A stretch of 5,474 bases of DNA from Nitrospirales bacterium. Its GTDB lineage: Bacteria > Nitrospirota > Nitrospiria > Nitrospirales > UBA2166. The notes beneath the pieces were generated by a model. The model searched no databases, was not told where the DNA came from, and saw only the letters and a list, made by a program, of their open reading frames with translations. The translations under genes were made by a program, and so were the position numbers. The stretch is from NCBI GenBank assembly GCA_029261375.1, contig JAJDBL010000459.1, positions 1 to 5,474 on the forward strand. Reading direction: 5' to 3'. Each line of letters starts with the position of its first letter. The stretch's first letter is position 1. Shown here piece after piece: positions 1 to 5,474 of the stretch.

Positions 1-178
1 AAATAGCGCCGGTTACTTCTTTTCCTTTTCCTTTACCCATCCCAACCCAGCCGTGGCCATCACCAACAACCACGAGCGCAGTGAACTGAAAGCGCTTTCC
101 GCCCTTCACGACCTTCGAAACACGATTGATGAACACGACCGTGTCGTTTAAGTTAAGACTGTCTGGATTGACTTTCAC
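1..178 (-). CDS. rpsE: 30S ribosomal protein S5, N-terminal part (cut by window edge)
   Basis: S5 sits on the solvent side of the 30S subunit near the mRNA entry channel and affects decoding accuracy. Only the first 59 codons are present; the gene runs off the left edge. The translation starts [19 protein letters not shown] and continues with the S5 double-stranded-RNA-binding-like domain: [20 protein letters not shown] at about residues 22-41, then a glycine- and lysine-rich segment ([10 protein letters not shown], 46-55). The start is GTG at 178-176. An in-frame TGA lies just upstream at 190-188, and a GAGGG ribosome binding site (185-189) sits 6 nt before the GTG, so no earlier start is possible. 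It follows rplR after 17 nt. The family usually has an aromatic or hydrophobic residue within the glycine loop where this protein has GKGKGK, a mild divergence. The assignment is secure from motif and gene order. Confidence 0.95.
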   Translation of the reverse strand, partial: MKVNPDSLNLNDTVVFINRVSKVVKGGKRFQFTALVVVGDGHGWVGMGKGKGKEVTGAI

Positions 179-184
179 AAGATA

Positions 185-189
185 CCCTC
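185..189 (-). promoter_or_regulatory. Ribosome binding site of rpsE
   Basis: On the minus strand this reads GAGGG, 6 nt before the GTG at 178. With the in-frame stop at 190-188 it fixes GTG as the rpsE start. It lies in the 17-nt rplR-rpsE spacer. Confidence 0.8.
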
Positions 190-195
190 ATTCAC

Positions 196-567
196 TCAAA
201 ATACGAGGCCGGCCTCGCGACTGCCATCAGCTAGTCCTTTGACGCGCCCGTGGAAAGGATAGCCACCACGATCAAAAACAACAGAACTAATATTCAACGA
301 CACTGCTTTTTCTGCCAAGAGCTTTCCTGTACGCTGCGCGACGGCCACCTTGCTAGTGACGCCTTTTGATTCGGAGGTTTCCTTGGATAAGTCTCGGCTC
401 GAGGCAGCCACTAACGTCCGTCCAGTCGTATCGTCAATCAACTGCGCATAAATATGCTGATTACTACGAAATACGCTGAGCCTGAGCCGCTCTGGGGTCC
501 CGAACACTTTCCGTCGTATGCGCTGGTGCCGACGCTGACGACGATCAGATTTGTTTGCGATAGCCAT
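196..567 (-). CDS. rplR: 50S ribosomal protein L18
   Basis: L18 binds 5S rRNA and, with L5, anchors it in the central protuberance of the 50S subunit. The 123-residue product has the normal family layout. A very basic N-terminal arm (about residues 8-24, [12 protein letters not shown]) is followed by the core strand [19 protein letters not shown] (27-45). The C-terminal 5S-binding block has [20 protein letters not shown] (98-117) and ends EAGLVF. Length is close to the usual 115-122. The ATG at 567-565 starts MAIANKSD; I see only a weak GGGC-like ribosome binding site in the 19-nt spacer after rplF. The stop is TGA at 198-196, 17 nt before rpsE. The gene is in its usual place between rplF and rpsE, and nothing looks broken. 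Confidence 0.97.
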   Translation of the reverse strand: MAIANKSDRRQRRHQRIRRKVFGTPERLRLSVFRSNQHIYAQLIDDTTGRTLVAASSRDLSKETSESKGVTSKVAVAQRTGKLLAEKAVSLNISSVVFDRGGYPFHGRVKGLADGSREAGLVF

Positions 568-586
568 ACGATGCCCGTTCTAGCGA

Positions 587-1138
587 CTACTTCGCCGCCT
601 TTCCAGATTTTCCAGCTTTCAACTTGATCACTTCACCCGCATACCTGATGCCTTTTCCCTTATAGGCGTCTGGCGGACGTAACGCTCGAATGTTCGCCGC
701 AGTCTGACCGACGAGGTACTTACTTACACCTCGCAGCAGGATAGATGTTGGCTTGTCGACGGTAGCTTCGATCCCCTCAGGAACCTTAAACACAACCGGG
801 TGACTGTACCCGAGACTGAAGGATAGTGCGCGGTCTTGAAGTTGAACACGAAATCCTACGCCTTGAATTTCGAGCGCTTTTTCATATCCTTTTGTCACAC
901 CGACGACCATGTTATTGATGGCAACACGCATGGTTCCATGGAGAGCTCTCGCCTGACGACCACCTGATACCGGCTCGACCAATGCCTGACCATCTTTGAC
1001 GGTGACTTTGACATGGGTTGGCACATCCAGAGCGAGCTGTCCATTGGGACCTTTCACTGAAACCACAGTCCCAGCAATTGCCAACTGAACGCCATCAGGA
1101 ATAGGCACGGGAACTTTTCCAACTCGCGACATACTCAT
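587..1138 (-). CDS. rplF: 50S ribosomal protein L6
   Basis: L6 sits near the GTPase-associated centre of the 50S subunit and contacts the sarcin-ricin region of 23S rRNA. The 183-residue product matches the usual length of about 177-180. It has the typical head SRVGKVPVPIPDGVQL (about 4-19), VKGPNGQL (28-35), and GYEKALEIQGVGFRV (84-98) at the junction of the two repeated L6 domains. The family signature PPDAYKGKGIRYAGE lies at 155-169, where proline-glutamate-proline-tyrosine is common. A lysine-rich tail (KLKAGKSGKAAK) closes it. Two ATGs compete, at 1138 and 1132 (MSMSRVGK); most relatives begin MSRxGK. The weak TGGA ribosome binding site at 1147-1150 is 8 nt from the first and 14 nt from the second, so the first is preferred. 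It follows the longest spacer of the window (49 nt after rpsH). Confidence 0.97.
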   Translation of the reverse strand: MSMSRVGKVPVPIPDGVQLAIAGTVVSVKGPNGQLALDVPTHVKVTVKDGQALVEPVSGGRQARALHGTMRVAINNMVVGVTKGYEKALEIQGVGFRVQLQDRALSFSLGYSHPVVFKVPEGIEATVDKPTSILLRGVSKYLVGQTAANIRALRPPDAYKGKGIRYAGEVIKLKAGKSGKAAK

Positions 1139-1187
1139 TATTATTGTCCAGCCATGAGAAACAAGGGTTCGAGCAATTCTCTACTCA

Positions 1188-1586
1188 CTACCACACCGTA
1201 CACAACATCTCTCCACCAACCCGCTCTCGTCTAGAACGTTGGCCTGTCATGACGCCCTTCGGTGTGGACAAAATGGCTATGCCAATCCCCCCCATCACAG
1301 AAGGGACCTCACGATGCCCGATATACACACGCTTGCCAGGCTTGCTCATCCGCTTAATTCCATGAATCACGGACCGCCCTTCCCCCAAATACCTGAGACG
1401 AATACGGAATGTTGGATGCGGCGCACCTTCAACAGGATCAGCGGAAAGAATAAAGCCCTCTTTCTGAAGCACAGTTGCAATCTCGCGCTTCAATTTGGAC
1501 GACGGCACATCAACGACTGGATAGCCACGACCAAGCGCGTTACGTATCCTTGTCAACATATCCGCAACCGGATCAGTCATGCTCAT
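1188..1586 (-). CDS. rpsH: 30S ribosomal protein S8
   Basis: S8 is a primary 16S rRNA binder that organises the central domain of the 30S subunit. In E. coli it also represses translation of the spc operon. With the start at 1586 the product is 132 residues, the family norm. It begins MSMTDPVADMLTRIRNA, has the N-terminal fold (VDVPSSKLKREIATVLQKEG, 25-44), then GIKRMSKPGKRVYIG (76-90). The C-terminal RNA-binding signature GIAILSTPKGVMT (102-114) is followed by RVGGEMLCTVW. The penultimate block usually ends LCYVW; threonine replaces tyrosine here. The frame stays open 46 codons upstream, but that part overlaps rpsN and has no S8 similarity. The GAGGGG site at 1593-1598 lies 6 nt before ATG 1586 and 12 nt before ATG 1580, so 1586 is chosen. 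It follows rpsN after 20 nt. Confidence 0.96.
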   Translation of the reverse strand: MSMTDPVADMLTRIRNALGRGYPVVDVPSSKLKREIATVLQKEGFILSADPVEGAPHPTFRIRLRYLGEGRSVIHGIKRMSKPGKRVYIGHREVPSVMGGIGIAILSTPKGVMTGQRSRRERVGGEMLCTVW

Positions 1587-1592
1587 TGCAAT

Positions 1593-1598
1593 CCCCTC
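1593..1598 (-). promoter_or_regulatory. Ribosome binding site that decides the rpsH start
   Basis: The minus strand reads GAGGGG, 6 nt before the ATG at 1586. It rules out the long upstream open extension that overlaps rpsN and favours 1586 over the second ATG at 1580. It lies in the 20-nt rpsN-rpsH spacer. Confidence 0.8.
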
Positions 1599-1606
1599 AC
1601 TGACAT

Positions 1607-1792
1607 CTACCAGCTCGACTTCGTGACGCCAGGAATCTGTCCGGCAAGGCTTAATAGACGAAAACAGATTCTGCACATCTGAAATCTTCGCAGGAACCCG
1701 CGCGGCCGCCCGCACAAGCGACAACGATTATATTTTCTGACCGCGAAGGCTGGCTCTCGCTGAGCCTTTAAACACAATGATTTCTTTGCCAT
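1607..1792 (-). CDS. rpsN: 30S ribosomal protein S14, zinc-binding (type Z) form
   Basis: S14 is a late-assembling protein of the 30S head, next to S3, S10 and S19. At 61 residues this is the short zinc-binding form, not the ~100-residue cysteine-free form of enterobacteria. The zinc ligands are visible as C24-x2-C27 ([11 protein letters not shown]) and C40-x2-C43 (MCRICFR). The head [14 protein letters not shown] and the tail [11 protein letters not shown] are typical. The ATG at 1792 has an AGGA ribosome binding site (1801-1804) 8 nt upstream. It lies between rplE (30-nt spacer) and rpsH (20-nt spacer), its usual place in the spc cluster. An extra cysteine, C7, replaces a residue that is usually not cysteine. 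Whether the genome also has a zinc-independent copy elsewhere cannot be told from this window. Confidence 0.97.
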   Translation of the reverse strand: MAKKSLCLKAQREPAFAVRKYNRCRLCGRPRGFLRRFQMCRICFRLLSLAGQIPGVTKSSW

Positions 1793-1822
1793 GATTGAAT
1801 TCCTAATCGGTCAACGAGACAC

Positions 1823-2386
1823 TTACTTCTTGAATGGCATCCCAAAAAGCCGCAAAAGAGCTCGACCTTCATCATTATTTTTCGCTGTCGTTACAATCAC
1901 AATATCCATACCATGAATCGAGGCGACAGAATCATAGGAAATTTCTGGAAAGATCAGCTGCTCCTTGACTCCCAATGAAAAGTTCCCTCGACCATCAAAC
2001 GCCTTCGGAGAAATACCCCTAAAGTCCTGAATCCGAGGCAGGGCAATGCTAATAAGACGATCAAGGAACTCAAACATCCGTGCACCCCGGAGCGTAACCT
2101 TACACCCAATCGGCTGGCCACGCCGAAGCTTAAATTCTGAGATAGAGTTCCGGGCGCGAGTCAACATCGCTTTCTGGCCAGTGATAAGGCCAAGCTCCAG
2201 CACCGCACTCTCGAGAAGCTTGATATTCTGAGTTGCCTCTCCCATACCAACATTCACGACGATACGATCGATCCGCGGGACTTGCATCGGATTCCGGTAA
2301 GAGAATTCCTTCATCATTGCAGGCAAAACTGTCTGCCCATAGGTCTCTCTCATGCGAGGAACAACCTGACTACTAGGTGCGCTCAA
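1823..2386 (-). CDS. rplE: 50S ribosomal protein L5
   Basis: L5 binds 5S rRNA in the central protuberance and touches the P-site tRNA and S13 across the subunit bridge. Counted from the TTG at 2386 the product is 187 residues; from the ATG at 2353 it is 176. Family blocks are clear: [27 protein letters not shown] (25-51, numbered from TTG), [22 protein letters not shown] (68-89), IGCKVTLRG (93-101), [23 protein letters not shown] (121-143) and the tail [12 protein letters not shown]. The TTG start overlaps rplX by 14 nt and has a GGGGT-like site (2392-2396) 5 nt upstream. The ATG start would leave a 19-nt spacer but has no good ribosome binding site. TTG is preferred on that basis and because L5 normally has several residues before the RMRETY segment, but this is unsettled. 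The gene's identity is not in doubt. Confidence 0.95.
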   Translation of the reverse strand: MSAPSSQVVPRMRETYGQTVLPAMMKEFSYRNPMQVPRIDRIVVNVGMGEATQNIKLLESAVLELGLITGQKAMLTRARNSISEFKLRRGQPIGCKVTLRGARMFEFLDRLISIALPRIQDFRGISPKAFDGRGNFSLGVKEQLIFPEISYDSVASIHGMDIVIVTTAKNNDEGRALLRLFGMPFKK

Positions 2387-2717
2387 TGATTACCCCACAC
2401 GATCGGCACACACGGAGGCGCTGACCGTCTTCGTCTTCTTTGATCCCAACACGAACTGGTTTTGCACACGTTGGGTTGGGACACAAGACCATAACATTGG
2501 AATAATGAATTGGGCTCTCACGCTCAAGAATACCGCCCTGCCGGTTTTGCTGGCTGGGCTTTGTATGCCTTTTGAGGACATTCAGTTTTTCAACGAGAAC
2601 CGCAGGCGTTTTCTCGATAACGGAAAGCACCTTCCCCGTTTTTCCCTTATCCTTGCCAGAAATCACAACGACCACATCACCCTTGCGAACTTTGAGCTTT
2701 GAACGAACTTGAGGCAT
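2373..2717 (-). CDS. rplX: 50S ribosomal protein L24 with C-terminal cysteine cluster
   Basis: L24 starts assembly of the 50S subunit by binding the 5' domain of 23S rRNA near the exit tunnel. The 114-residue product begins [18 protein letters not shown] and has an N-terminal KOW motif (about 10-36, with [10 protein letters not shown]). It continues with [20 protein letters not shown] (43-62) and the family segment IHYSNVMVL (70-78). The C-terminal part holds four cysteines, C79, C84, C104 and C107, spaced CX4C...CX2C like a zinc ribbon. Many L24 proteins lack these, and those that have them usually show CX2C in the first pair. A TTG directly upstream (2720) is possible, but the ATG at 2717 gives the standard head. 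A weak GGGA (2728-2731) precedes it by 10 nt. It follows rplN after 24 nt and its end overlaps the likely rplE start. Confidence 0.96.
   Translation of the reverse strand: MPQVRSKLKVRKGDVVVVISGKDKGKTGKVLSVIEKTPAVLVEKLNVLKRHTKPSQQNRQGGILERESPIHYSNVMVLCPNPTCAKPVRVGIKEDEDGQRLRVCRSCGVIIERT
2392..2396 (-). promoter_or_regulatory. Possible ribosome binding site for a TTG start of rplE
   Basis: The minus strand reads GGGGT inside GTGGGGTAA, 5 nt before the TTG at 2386 and inside the end of rplX. It is a partial match to the Shine-Dalgarno consensus and the main sequence argument for the TTG start over the ATG at 2353. Confidence 0.45.
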
Positions 2718-2741
2718 CAATTGAAAATCCCAGTGAACGCG

Positions 2742-3110
2742 CTAAACGACTTCCGGCGCGAGAGAAATAATTTTTGCGAACTTCTTCCCACGGAGCTCAC
2801 GCGCAACAGGGCCAAAAATCCTGGTCCCCACGGGCTCTCCCTGTGCATTCACCAACACGACAGCGCTTCGATCAAACTTGATATGCGACCCATCTGGACG
2901 ACCGAAACCCTTTTTAGTTCGCACTATCACAGCCTTACTGATATCGCCTTTTTTGACTCCAGCTTTGGGAGTGGATTCTTTCACAGCGACCATCACAATA
3001 TCGCCAACGCTCCCATACCGACGCCGCGACCCGCCAAACACATGAAAACACATCGCCTTCTTGGCGCCTGAATTATCCGCCACGTCTAACATCGTAAATT
3101 TCTGTATCAT
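2742..3110 (-). CDS. rplN: 50S ribosomal protein L14
   Basis: L14 lies on the interface side of the 50S subunit, binds 23S rRNA next to L19, takes part in an intersubunit bridge and is the docking site of the silencing factor RsfS. The 122-residue product has exactly the normal family length. It begins [18 protein letters not shown], has [15 protein letters not shown] (25-39), and the signature [22 protein letters not shown] (59-80). It ends [28 protein letters not shown]. The ATG at 3110-3108 has a GAAGGG ribosome binding site whose AAGGG core (3115-3119) is 4 nt upstream. It follows rpsQ after 18 nt. This is the traditional first gene of the spc operon, but no separate promoter is recognisable in that short spacer, so read-through from the S10 genes is inferred. 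Confidence 0.98.
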   Translation of the reverse strand: MIQKFTMLDVADNSGAKKAMCFHVFGGSRRRYGSVGDIVMVAVKESTPKAGVKKGDISKAVIVRTKKGFGRPDGSHIKFDRSAVVLVNAQGEPVGTRIFGPVARELRGKKFAKIISLAPEVV

Positions 3111-3128
3111 AATACCCTTCGCGCTTCG

Positions 3129-3419
3129 TTATGCATCTGGAGCCGCGCCCACCGACCGAATCACTTCAACCACTAGCCAATGCTTGGTCTTACTTATCGG
3201 GCGCGTACCAACCACCGCAACCTGATCGCCTACTTGACAGACATTCTTTTCATCATGAGCCTTAAGCTTGGTCACACGACTCACAACCTTCCCATACCTA
3301 GCGTGACGAACTCTCCGCCGAACCACAACCGTCACTGTCTTATCCATACTCGCGCTCACGACAGCCCCAACCATCGTTGATCGCGGCTTCCCTGATCCTC
3401 CGGAGCTACCTACAGCCAT
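3129..3419 (-). CDS. rpsQ: 30S ribosomal protein S17
   Basis: S17 is a primary binder of 16S rRNA in the body of the 30S subunit. The 96-residue product is slightly longer than the usual 80-90 because of a glycine/serine-rich head (MAVGSSGGSGKPRST, 1-15). The conserved fold then begins at MVGAVVSASMDKTVTVVV. Further blocks are RHARYGKVVSRVTKLKAHDEKN (39-59) and the signature GDQVAVVGTRPISKTKHW (64-81), followed by a short alanine-rich tail. The ATG at 3419-3417 overlaps the rpmC stop by one base (TGATG), and the GGAG at 3424-3427 lies 4 nt upstream within rpmC. Translation is probably coupled to rpmC. A later start at the internal ATG (residue 16) would remove the head but lacks a comparable ribosome binding site. 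The identity is certain; the head is the only uncommon part. Confidence 0.97.
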   Translation of the reverse strand: MAVGSSGGSGKPRSTMVGAVVSASMDKTVTVVVRRRVRHARYGKVVSRVTKLKAHDEKNVCQVGDQVAVVGTRPISKTKHWLVVEVIRSVGAAPDA

Positions 3420-3436
3420 CAGTCTCCGCTCCCCCC
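3417..3436 (-). promoter_or_regulatory. Coupled rpmC/rpsQ junction with ribosome binding site
   Basis: The rpmC stop and rpsQ start share a base in TGATG (3417-3421). Upstream, still inside rpmC, lie GGAG at 3424-3427 (4 nt spacing) and a GGGGGGAG stretch at 3429-3436. A ribosome ending rpmC could restart at once on rpsQ, so coupled translation is likely, though inferred. Confidence 0.75.
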
Positions 3437-3652
3437 AGACAGCGATGCGGAAGAGGAAGCCTGAGATGCCAGCTTCTCAAGATAGATTGTTCGCACACGA
3501 GCAACTTCACGACGTGCGACACGAAGGCGTGCAGGGCTCTCTAGTCGTCCCGTGACAAGCTGAAATCGAAGATTAAAGAGTTCCTTTTTCAATTCTTTTT
3601 CCTTGTCCTCAAGTTCAAGGGGCTCAAGATTCCTTAGCGTCTTAGCGTCCAT
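3419..3652 (-). CDS. rpmC: 50S ribosomal protein L29
   Basis: L29 is a small helical protein beside L23 at the peptide exit site of the 50S subunit, part of the docking surface for trigger factor and SRP. The 77-residue product begins MDAKTLRNLEPLELEDKEKE. It has the long first helix and signature KKELFNLRFQLVTGRLESPAR (about 22-42), then RVARREVARVRTIYLEK (44-60). After that comes a low-complexity serine/glycine tail of about 17 residues (LASQASSSASLSGGSGD) beyond the point where most L29 proteins (62-72 residues) end. The start is the ATG at 3652, 4 nt after the rplP stop, with GAGGG (3664-3668) 11 nt upstream inside rplP. The frame is open 9 codons further to a TTG, but that part does not resemble L29. 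The stop overlaps the rpsQ start. Confidence 0.96.
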   Translation of the reverse strand: MDAKTLRNLEPLELEDKEKELKKELFNLRFQLVTGRLESPARLRVARREVARVRTIYLEKLASQASSSASLSGGSGD

Positions 3653-3656
3653 ATCG

Positions 3657-4070
3657 TTACAATCCCTCGCGCATGACAAATCGCGTCGCCACAGGCAACT
3701 TATGGCTCGCTAAACGCAGAGCTTCCTTAGCAACCGTCTCGGTGACACCACCGATCTCATAAACAATCCGTCCAGGCTTGACCACGGCAACCCATAATTC
3801 CGGGCTCCCCTTTCCCTTACCCATCCGAGTCTCTGCAGGCTTCTTGGTTAACGGTTTATCTGGAAACATTCGAATCCACACTTGACCTCCACGACGGACA
3901 TACCGCGTCATGGCAATACGCGCAGCCTCTATCTGCCTGGCGGTAATACGCCCAGGCTCCAGAACCTTCAACCCGAACTCACCAAACGCAATCCGGCTTC
4001 CCTTGTAAGCCTTTCCAGTCATTCGGCCTTTTTGAACTTTTCGATGCTTAACGCGTTTAGGAGCAAGCAT
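3657..4070 (-). CDS. rplP: 50S ribosomal protein L16
   Basis: L16 is a late-assembling 50S protein next to the A-site tRNA elbow and helps shape the peptidyl-transferase region. The 137-residue product is of standard length and strongly conserved. It begins [20 protein letters not shown], has [27 protein letters not shown] (27-53) and [19 protein letters not shown] (60-78). The glycine/lysine loop [22 protein letters not shown] (80-101) follows, then [13 protein letters not shown] at the end. The arginine of RMGKGKG (R82) matches the site that is hydroxylated in E. coli L16. The ATG at 4070 is 5 nt after the rpsC stop, and its ribosome binding site is poor (only AGG at 4080-4082), which suggests coupling to rpsC. 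It ends with TAA 4 nt before rpmC. Confidence 0.98.
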   Translation of the reverse strand: MLAPKRVKHRKVQKGRMTGKAYKGSRIAFGEFGLKVLEPGRITARQIEAARIAMTRYVRRGGQVWIRMFPDKPLTKKPAETRMGKGKGSPELWVAVVKPGRIVYEIGGVTETVAKEALRLASHKLPVATRFVMREGL

Positions 4071-4075
4071 TCCAG

Positions 4076-4741
4076 TTAGCCTATACGAAATTGAGAATCA
4101 TTTTCTGGCTGAGAGAGCATCAATATCTCTCCTTTATAAATCCAGGTCTTGATACCAATGCGCCCAGTTGTCGTCTTGGCTTCAGCAAAACCATAGTCAA
4201 TATCGGCACGCAATGTATGAAGAGGAACGCGCCCCTCACGGTGCCACTCAGTTCTGGCGATCTCGTGCCCACCAAGCCGGCCTGAACATTGCACTTTGAT
4301 GCCCTGCGCTCCAAGCCTCATCGCCGAAGCGACACTCCGCTTGATCGCCCGCCGGAACGCCACACGCTTCTCAAGCTGAACGGCAATATTTTCACTAACA
4401 AGCTGAGCCTCAACTTCAGGCTTTTTGATCTCCTTGATAGAAATATAGATCTGCTGCCCAACTCGCGCTTCTAGGTCTGCCTTCAATTTATCAACTTCAG
4501 TGCCTTTTCGACCGATAATGATACCTGGCCGTGCACTGTGTATGATCACCCGAACTTGATCACCGGAGCGCTCAATCTCAACCTTGGAAACCCCAGCATG
4601 CGAAAGCCTAGCGCTAAGCATCTTCCTGACCTCAAGGTCCTGATGAAGAAACTTTGTGTAATCTTTTTTTGCATACCAACGCGACGTCCACGTCTTCGTG
4701 TACCCAAGACGATACCCTATCGGATGTGTTTTATGTCCCAC
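4076..4741 (-). CDS. rpsC: 30S ribosomal protein S3
   Basis: S3 lines the mRNA entry channel in the 30S head with S4 and S5 and contributes to mRNA unwinding. The 221-residue product is of normal length. It starts [24 protein letters not shown], most relatives reading MGQKxxPxGxRLG. It has a type II KH domain with the GXXG loop as GRKG (77-80, within [15 protein letters not shown]). The C-terminal domain signature lies around [30 protein letters not shown] (155-184) and ends with [11 protein letters not shown]. The start codon is GTG at 4741-4739, directly against the rplV stop (TAGGTG, no spacer). AAGGG (4749-4753) lies 7 nt upstream inside rplV. The gene order and the zero spacing suggest coupled translation with rplV. 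Confidence 0.98.
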   Translation of the reverse strand: MGHKTHPIGYRLGYTKTWTSRWYAKKDYTKFLHQDLEVRKMLSARLSHAGVSKVEIERSGDQVRVIIHSARPGIIIGRKGTEVDKLKADLEARVGQQIYISIKEIKKPEVEAQLVSENIAVQLEKRVAFRRAIKRSVASAMRLGAQGIKVQCSGRLGGHEIARTEWHREGRVPLHTLRADIDYGFAEAKTTTGRIGIKTWIYKGEILMLSQPENDSQFRIG

Positions 4742-4753
4742 CTAGGCACCCTT
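4739..4753 (-). promoter_or_regulatory. Abutting rplV stop and rpsC GTG start with ribosome binding site
   Basis: The minus strand reads TAG immediately followed by GTG (4744-4739). The AAGGG at 4749-4753, inside rplV, is 7 nt before the GTG, which supports this non-ATG start. No other in-frame start would give the S3 head MGHKTHPIG. Confidence 0.8.
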
Positions 4754-5131
4754 TCTCTGCTTTGACGAGACATGCCCACGGGAACTCACGGCCAGATCGT
4801 CTGGGGAGACAATGACCGTAATATGACTCGTGCGCTTTTTGATCGGCGCGCCCCGCCCCTGAGCTCTAGCCTGAAACCGCTTCTGCACCGGCCCACCATC
4901 GACAAACGCACGGCTCACCCTGAGGGCATCAACATCCCCAAGATCCTTTTGCTCCGCGTTTGCAACGGCGGATCGCAAAACTTTACTGATCATGCGCGCT
5001 GGACCCTTTGTCGTAAACTTCAAAATCGTCAATGCCTCTCCAGCCCTTTTTCCGCGGATGAGGTCAATAACAAGCCGCGCCTTCTGAGGGGAAACTTTTG
5101 CATACCGCAATAGCGCTTTTGCTTCAGCCAT
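4742..5131 (-). CDS. rplV: 50S ribosomal protein L22 with C-terminal extension
   Basis: L22 binds all domains of 23S rRNA; its long beta-hairpin lines the nascent-peptide tunnel at the constriction shared with L4. The product is 129 residues, longer than the usual 110-115. The head [27 protein letters not shown] (2-28) and [11 protein letters not shown] (52-62) are typical. The hairpin region runs about 79-105 ([27 protein letters not shown]). After the normal end near SPDDLA comes an extra basic serine-rich tail ([15 protein letters not shown], about 115-129). Changes at the hairpin tip matter for macrolide resistance in other bacteria, but nothing here can be called a resistance change. The ATG at 5131 has GGAG (5142-5145) 10 nt upstream. 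It follows rpsS after 43 nt and abuts rpsC. Confidence 0.97.
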   Translation of the reverse strand: MAEAKALLRYAKVSPQKARLVIDLIRGKRAGEALTILKFTTKGPARMISKVLRSAVANAEQKDLGDVDALRVSRAFVDGGPVQKRFQARAQGRGAPIKKRTSHITVIVSPDDLAVSSRGHVSSKQRKGA

Positions 5132-5174
5132 GAAAACGAAACTCCATCAGCGAAAATTACACGACAAGGACTTA

Positions 5175-5465
5175 CTACTTCCTGACGCCTGACGACTTGT
5201 CAGTCTTTCCAGAGCCATGACCCTTAAACAGACGCGTTGGCGAAAACTCTCCGAGCTTCTGCCCAACCATATTCTCGGTAACATACACTGGGATAAATTT
5301 CTTTCCGTTATGAACACCAAACGTCAAACCCAACATCTCCGGCACGATCGTCGAACGCCGCGACCAAGTTTTTATAACTTTCTTGTCATTTGAAGCCGCT
5401 GCCTGCTCAATCTTTTTGAACAGCTTATCGTCGACGAACGGCCCTTTTTTTATCGAGCGTGGCAT
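5175..5465 (-). CDS. rpsS: 30S ribosomal protein S19
   Basis: S19 sits at the top of the 30S head, forms a complex with S13 and contacts 16S rRNA near the A site. The complete product is 96 residues, close to the usual 91-95. It begins [20 protein letters not shown] and has [24 protein letters not shown] (31-54). The family signature is [23 protein letters not shown] (55-77), followed by RLFKGHG and a basic serine tail ending GVRK. The ATG is at 5465-5463. Only nine bases remain upstream, with GGTG at 5471-5474 as part of a possible ribosome binding site, so the preceding gene (expected rplB) lies outside. The stop TAG leaves a 43-nt spacer to rplV. Confidence 0.97.
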   Translation of the reverse strand: MPRSIKKGPFVDDKLFKKIEQAAASNDKKVIKTWSRRSTIVPEMLGLTFGVHNGKKFIPVYVTENMVGQKLGEFSPTRLFKGHGSGKTDKSSGVRK

Positions 5466-5474
5466 TCTGACACC

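Noticed and set aside
1239..1682. A 147-codon plus-strand open frame opposite rpsH and rpsN.
   Set aside because: It is antisense to two conserved genes, its translation resembles no known fold, and I see no good ribosome binding site. It is a shadow frame.
1587..1724. An in-frame 46-codon extension upstream of rpsH that would make a 178-residue S8.
   Set aside because: It overlaps rpsN in another frame, has no S8 similarity, and the GAGGGG site points to ATG 1586, which gives the normal 132 residues.
2709..3071. A 120-codon plus-strand open frame opposite rplN.
   Set aside because: It lies entirely over highly conserved rplN codons and its start over the rplX head; the translation is histidine- and serine-rich with no recognisable domain.
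3111..3128. A separate spc promoter before rplN, as in E. coli.
   Set aside because: The spacer is only 18 nt and is taken up by the rplN ribosome binding site; a promoter inside rpsQ cannot be recognised by eye.
4772..5113. A 113-codon plus-strand open frame opposite rplV.
   Set aside because: It is antisense to rplV with no independent support; long antisense frames are expected over conserved genes of this composition.
5132..5174. Possible promoter or regulatory element in the 43-nt rpsS-rplV spacer.
   Set aside because: I find no -35/-10 pair or clear hairpin, only the rplV ribosome binding site (GGAG at 5142-5145).

Overview
The window is a solid block of ribosomal-protein genes, all on the minus strand. 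It covers the 3' part of the S10 cluster running into the spc cluster. In transcription order, from high to low coordinates, the genes are rpsS, rplV, rpsC, rplP, rpmC, rpsQ, rplN, rplX, rplE, rpsN, rpsH, rplF, rplR and a 3'-truncated rpsE. This is the canonical bacterial order, with no insertion, deletion or rearrangement. Thirteen genes are complete; rpsE is cut by the window's left edge.

The organism is a bacterium: the gene order, protein lengths and Shine-Dalgarno-like sites are bacterial. Base composition looks roughly balanced. S14 is the short zinc-binding form and L24 carries four C-terminal cysteines. Three of the fourteen genes appear to use non-ATG starts (GTG for rpsC and rpsE, probably TTG for rplE). 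The phylum cannot be fixed by eye. An environmental lineage such as Nitrospirota would fit the general look of L5, L14 and L16, but that is a low-confidence impression.

The genes are packed as one transcription unit. Spacers in transcription order are about 43, 0, 5, 4, -1, 18, 24, -14 (or +19), 30, 20, 49, 19 and 17 nt. The tightest part is rplV-rpsC-rplP-rpmC-rpsQ, where stops and starts abut or overlap and translational coupling is likely. No internal promoter or intrinsic terminator is convincing, so the promoter should lie beyond the right edge and the transcript should continue past the left edge. There is no gene-free stretch over 300 bases; the largest spacer is 49 nt.

The proteins act together in ribosome assembly. 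S3, S5, S8, S14, S17 and S19 belong to the 30S subunit; L5, L6, L14, L16, L18, L22, L24 and L29 belong to the 50S subunit. I see no undescribed system. The points worth checking are small: a CX4C variant of the L24 cysteine cluster, low-complexity tails on both sides of the rpmC/rpsQ junction with a G6 run, a basic C-terminal extension on L22, and an uncertain rplE start.
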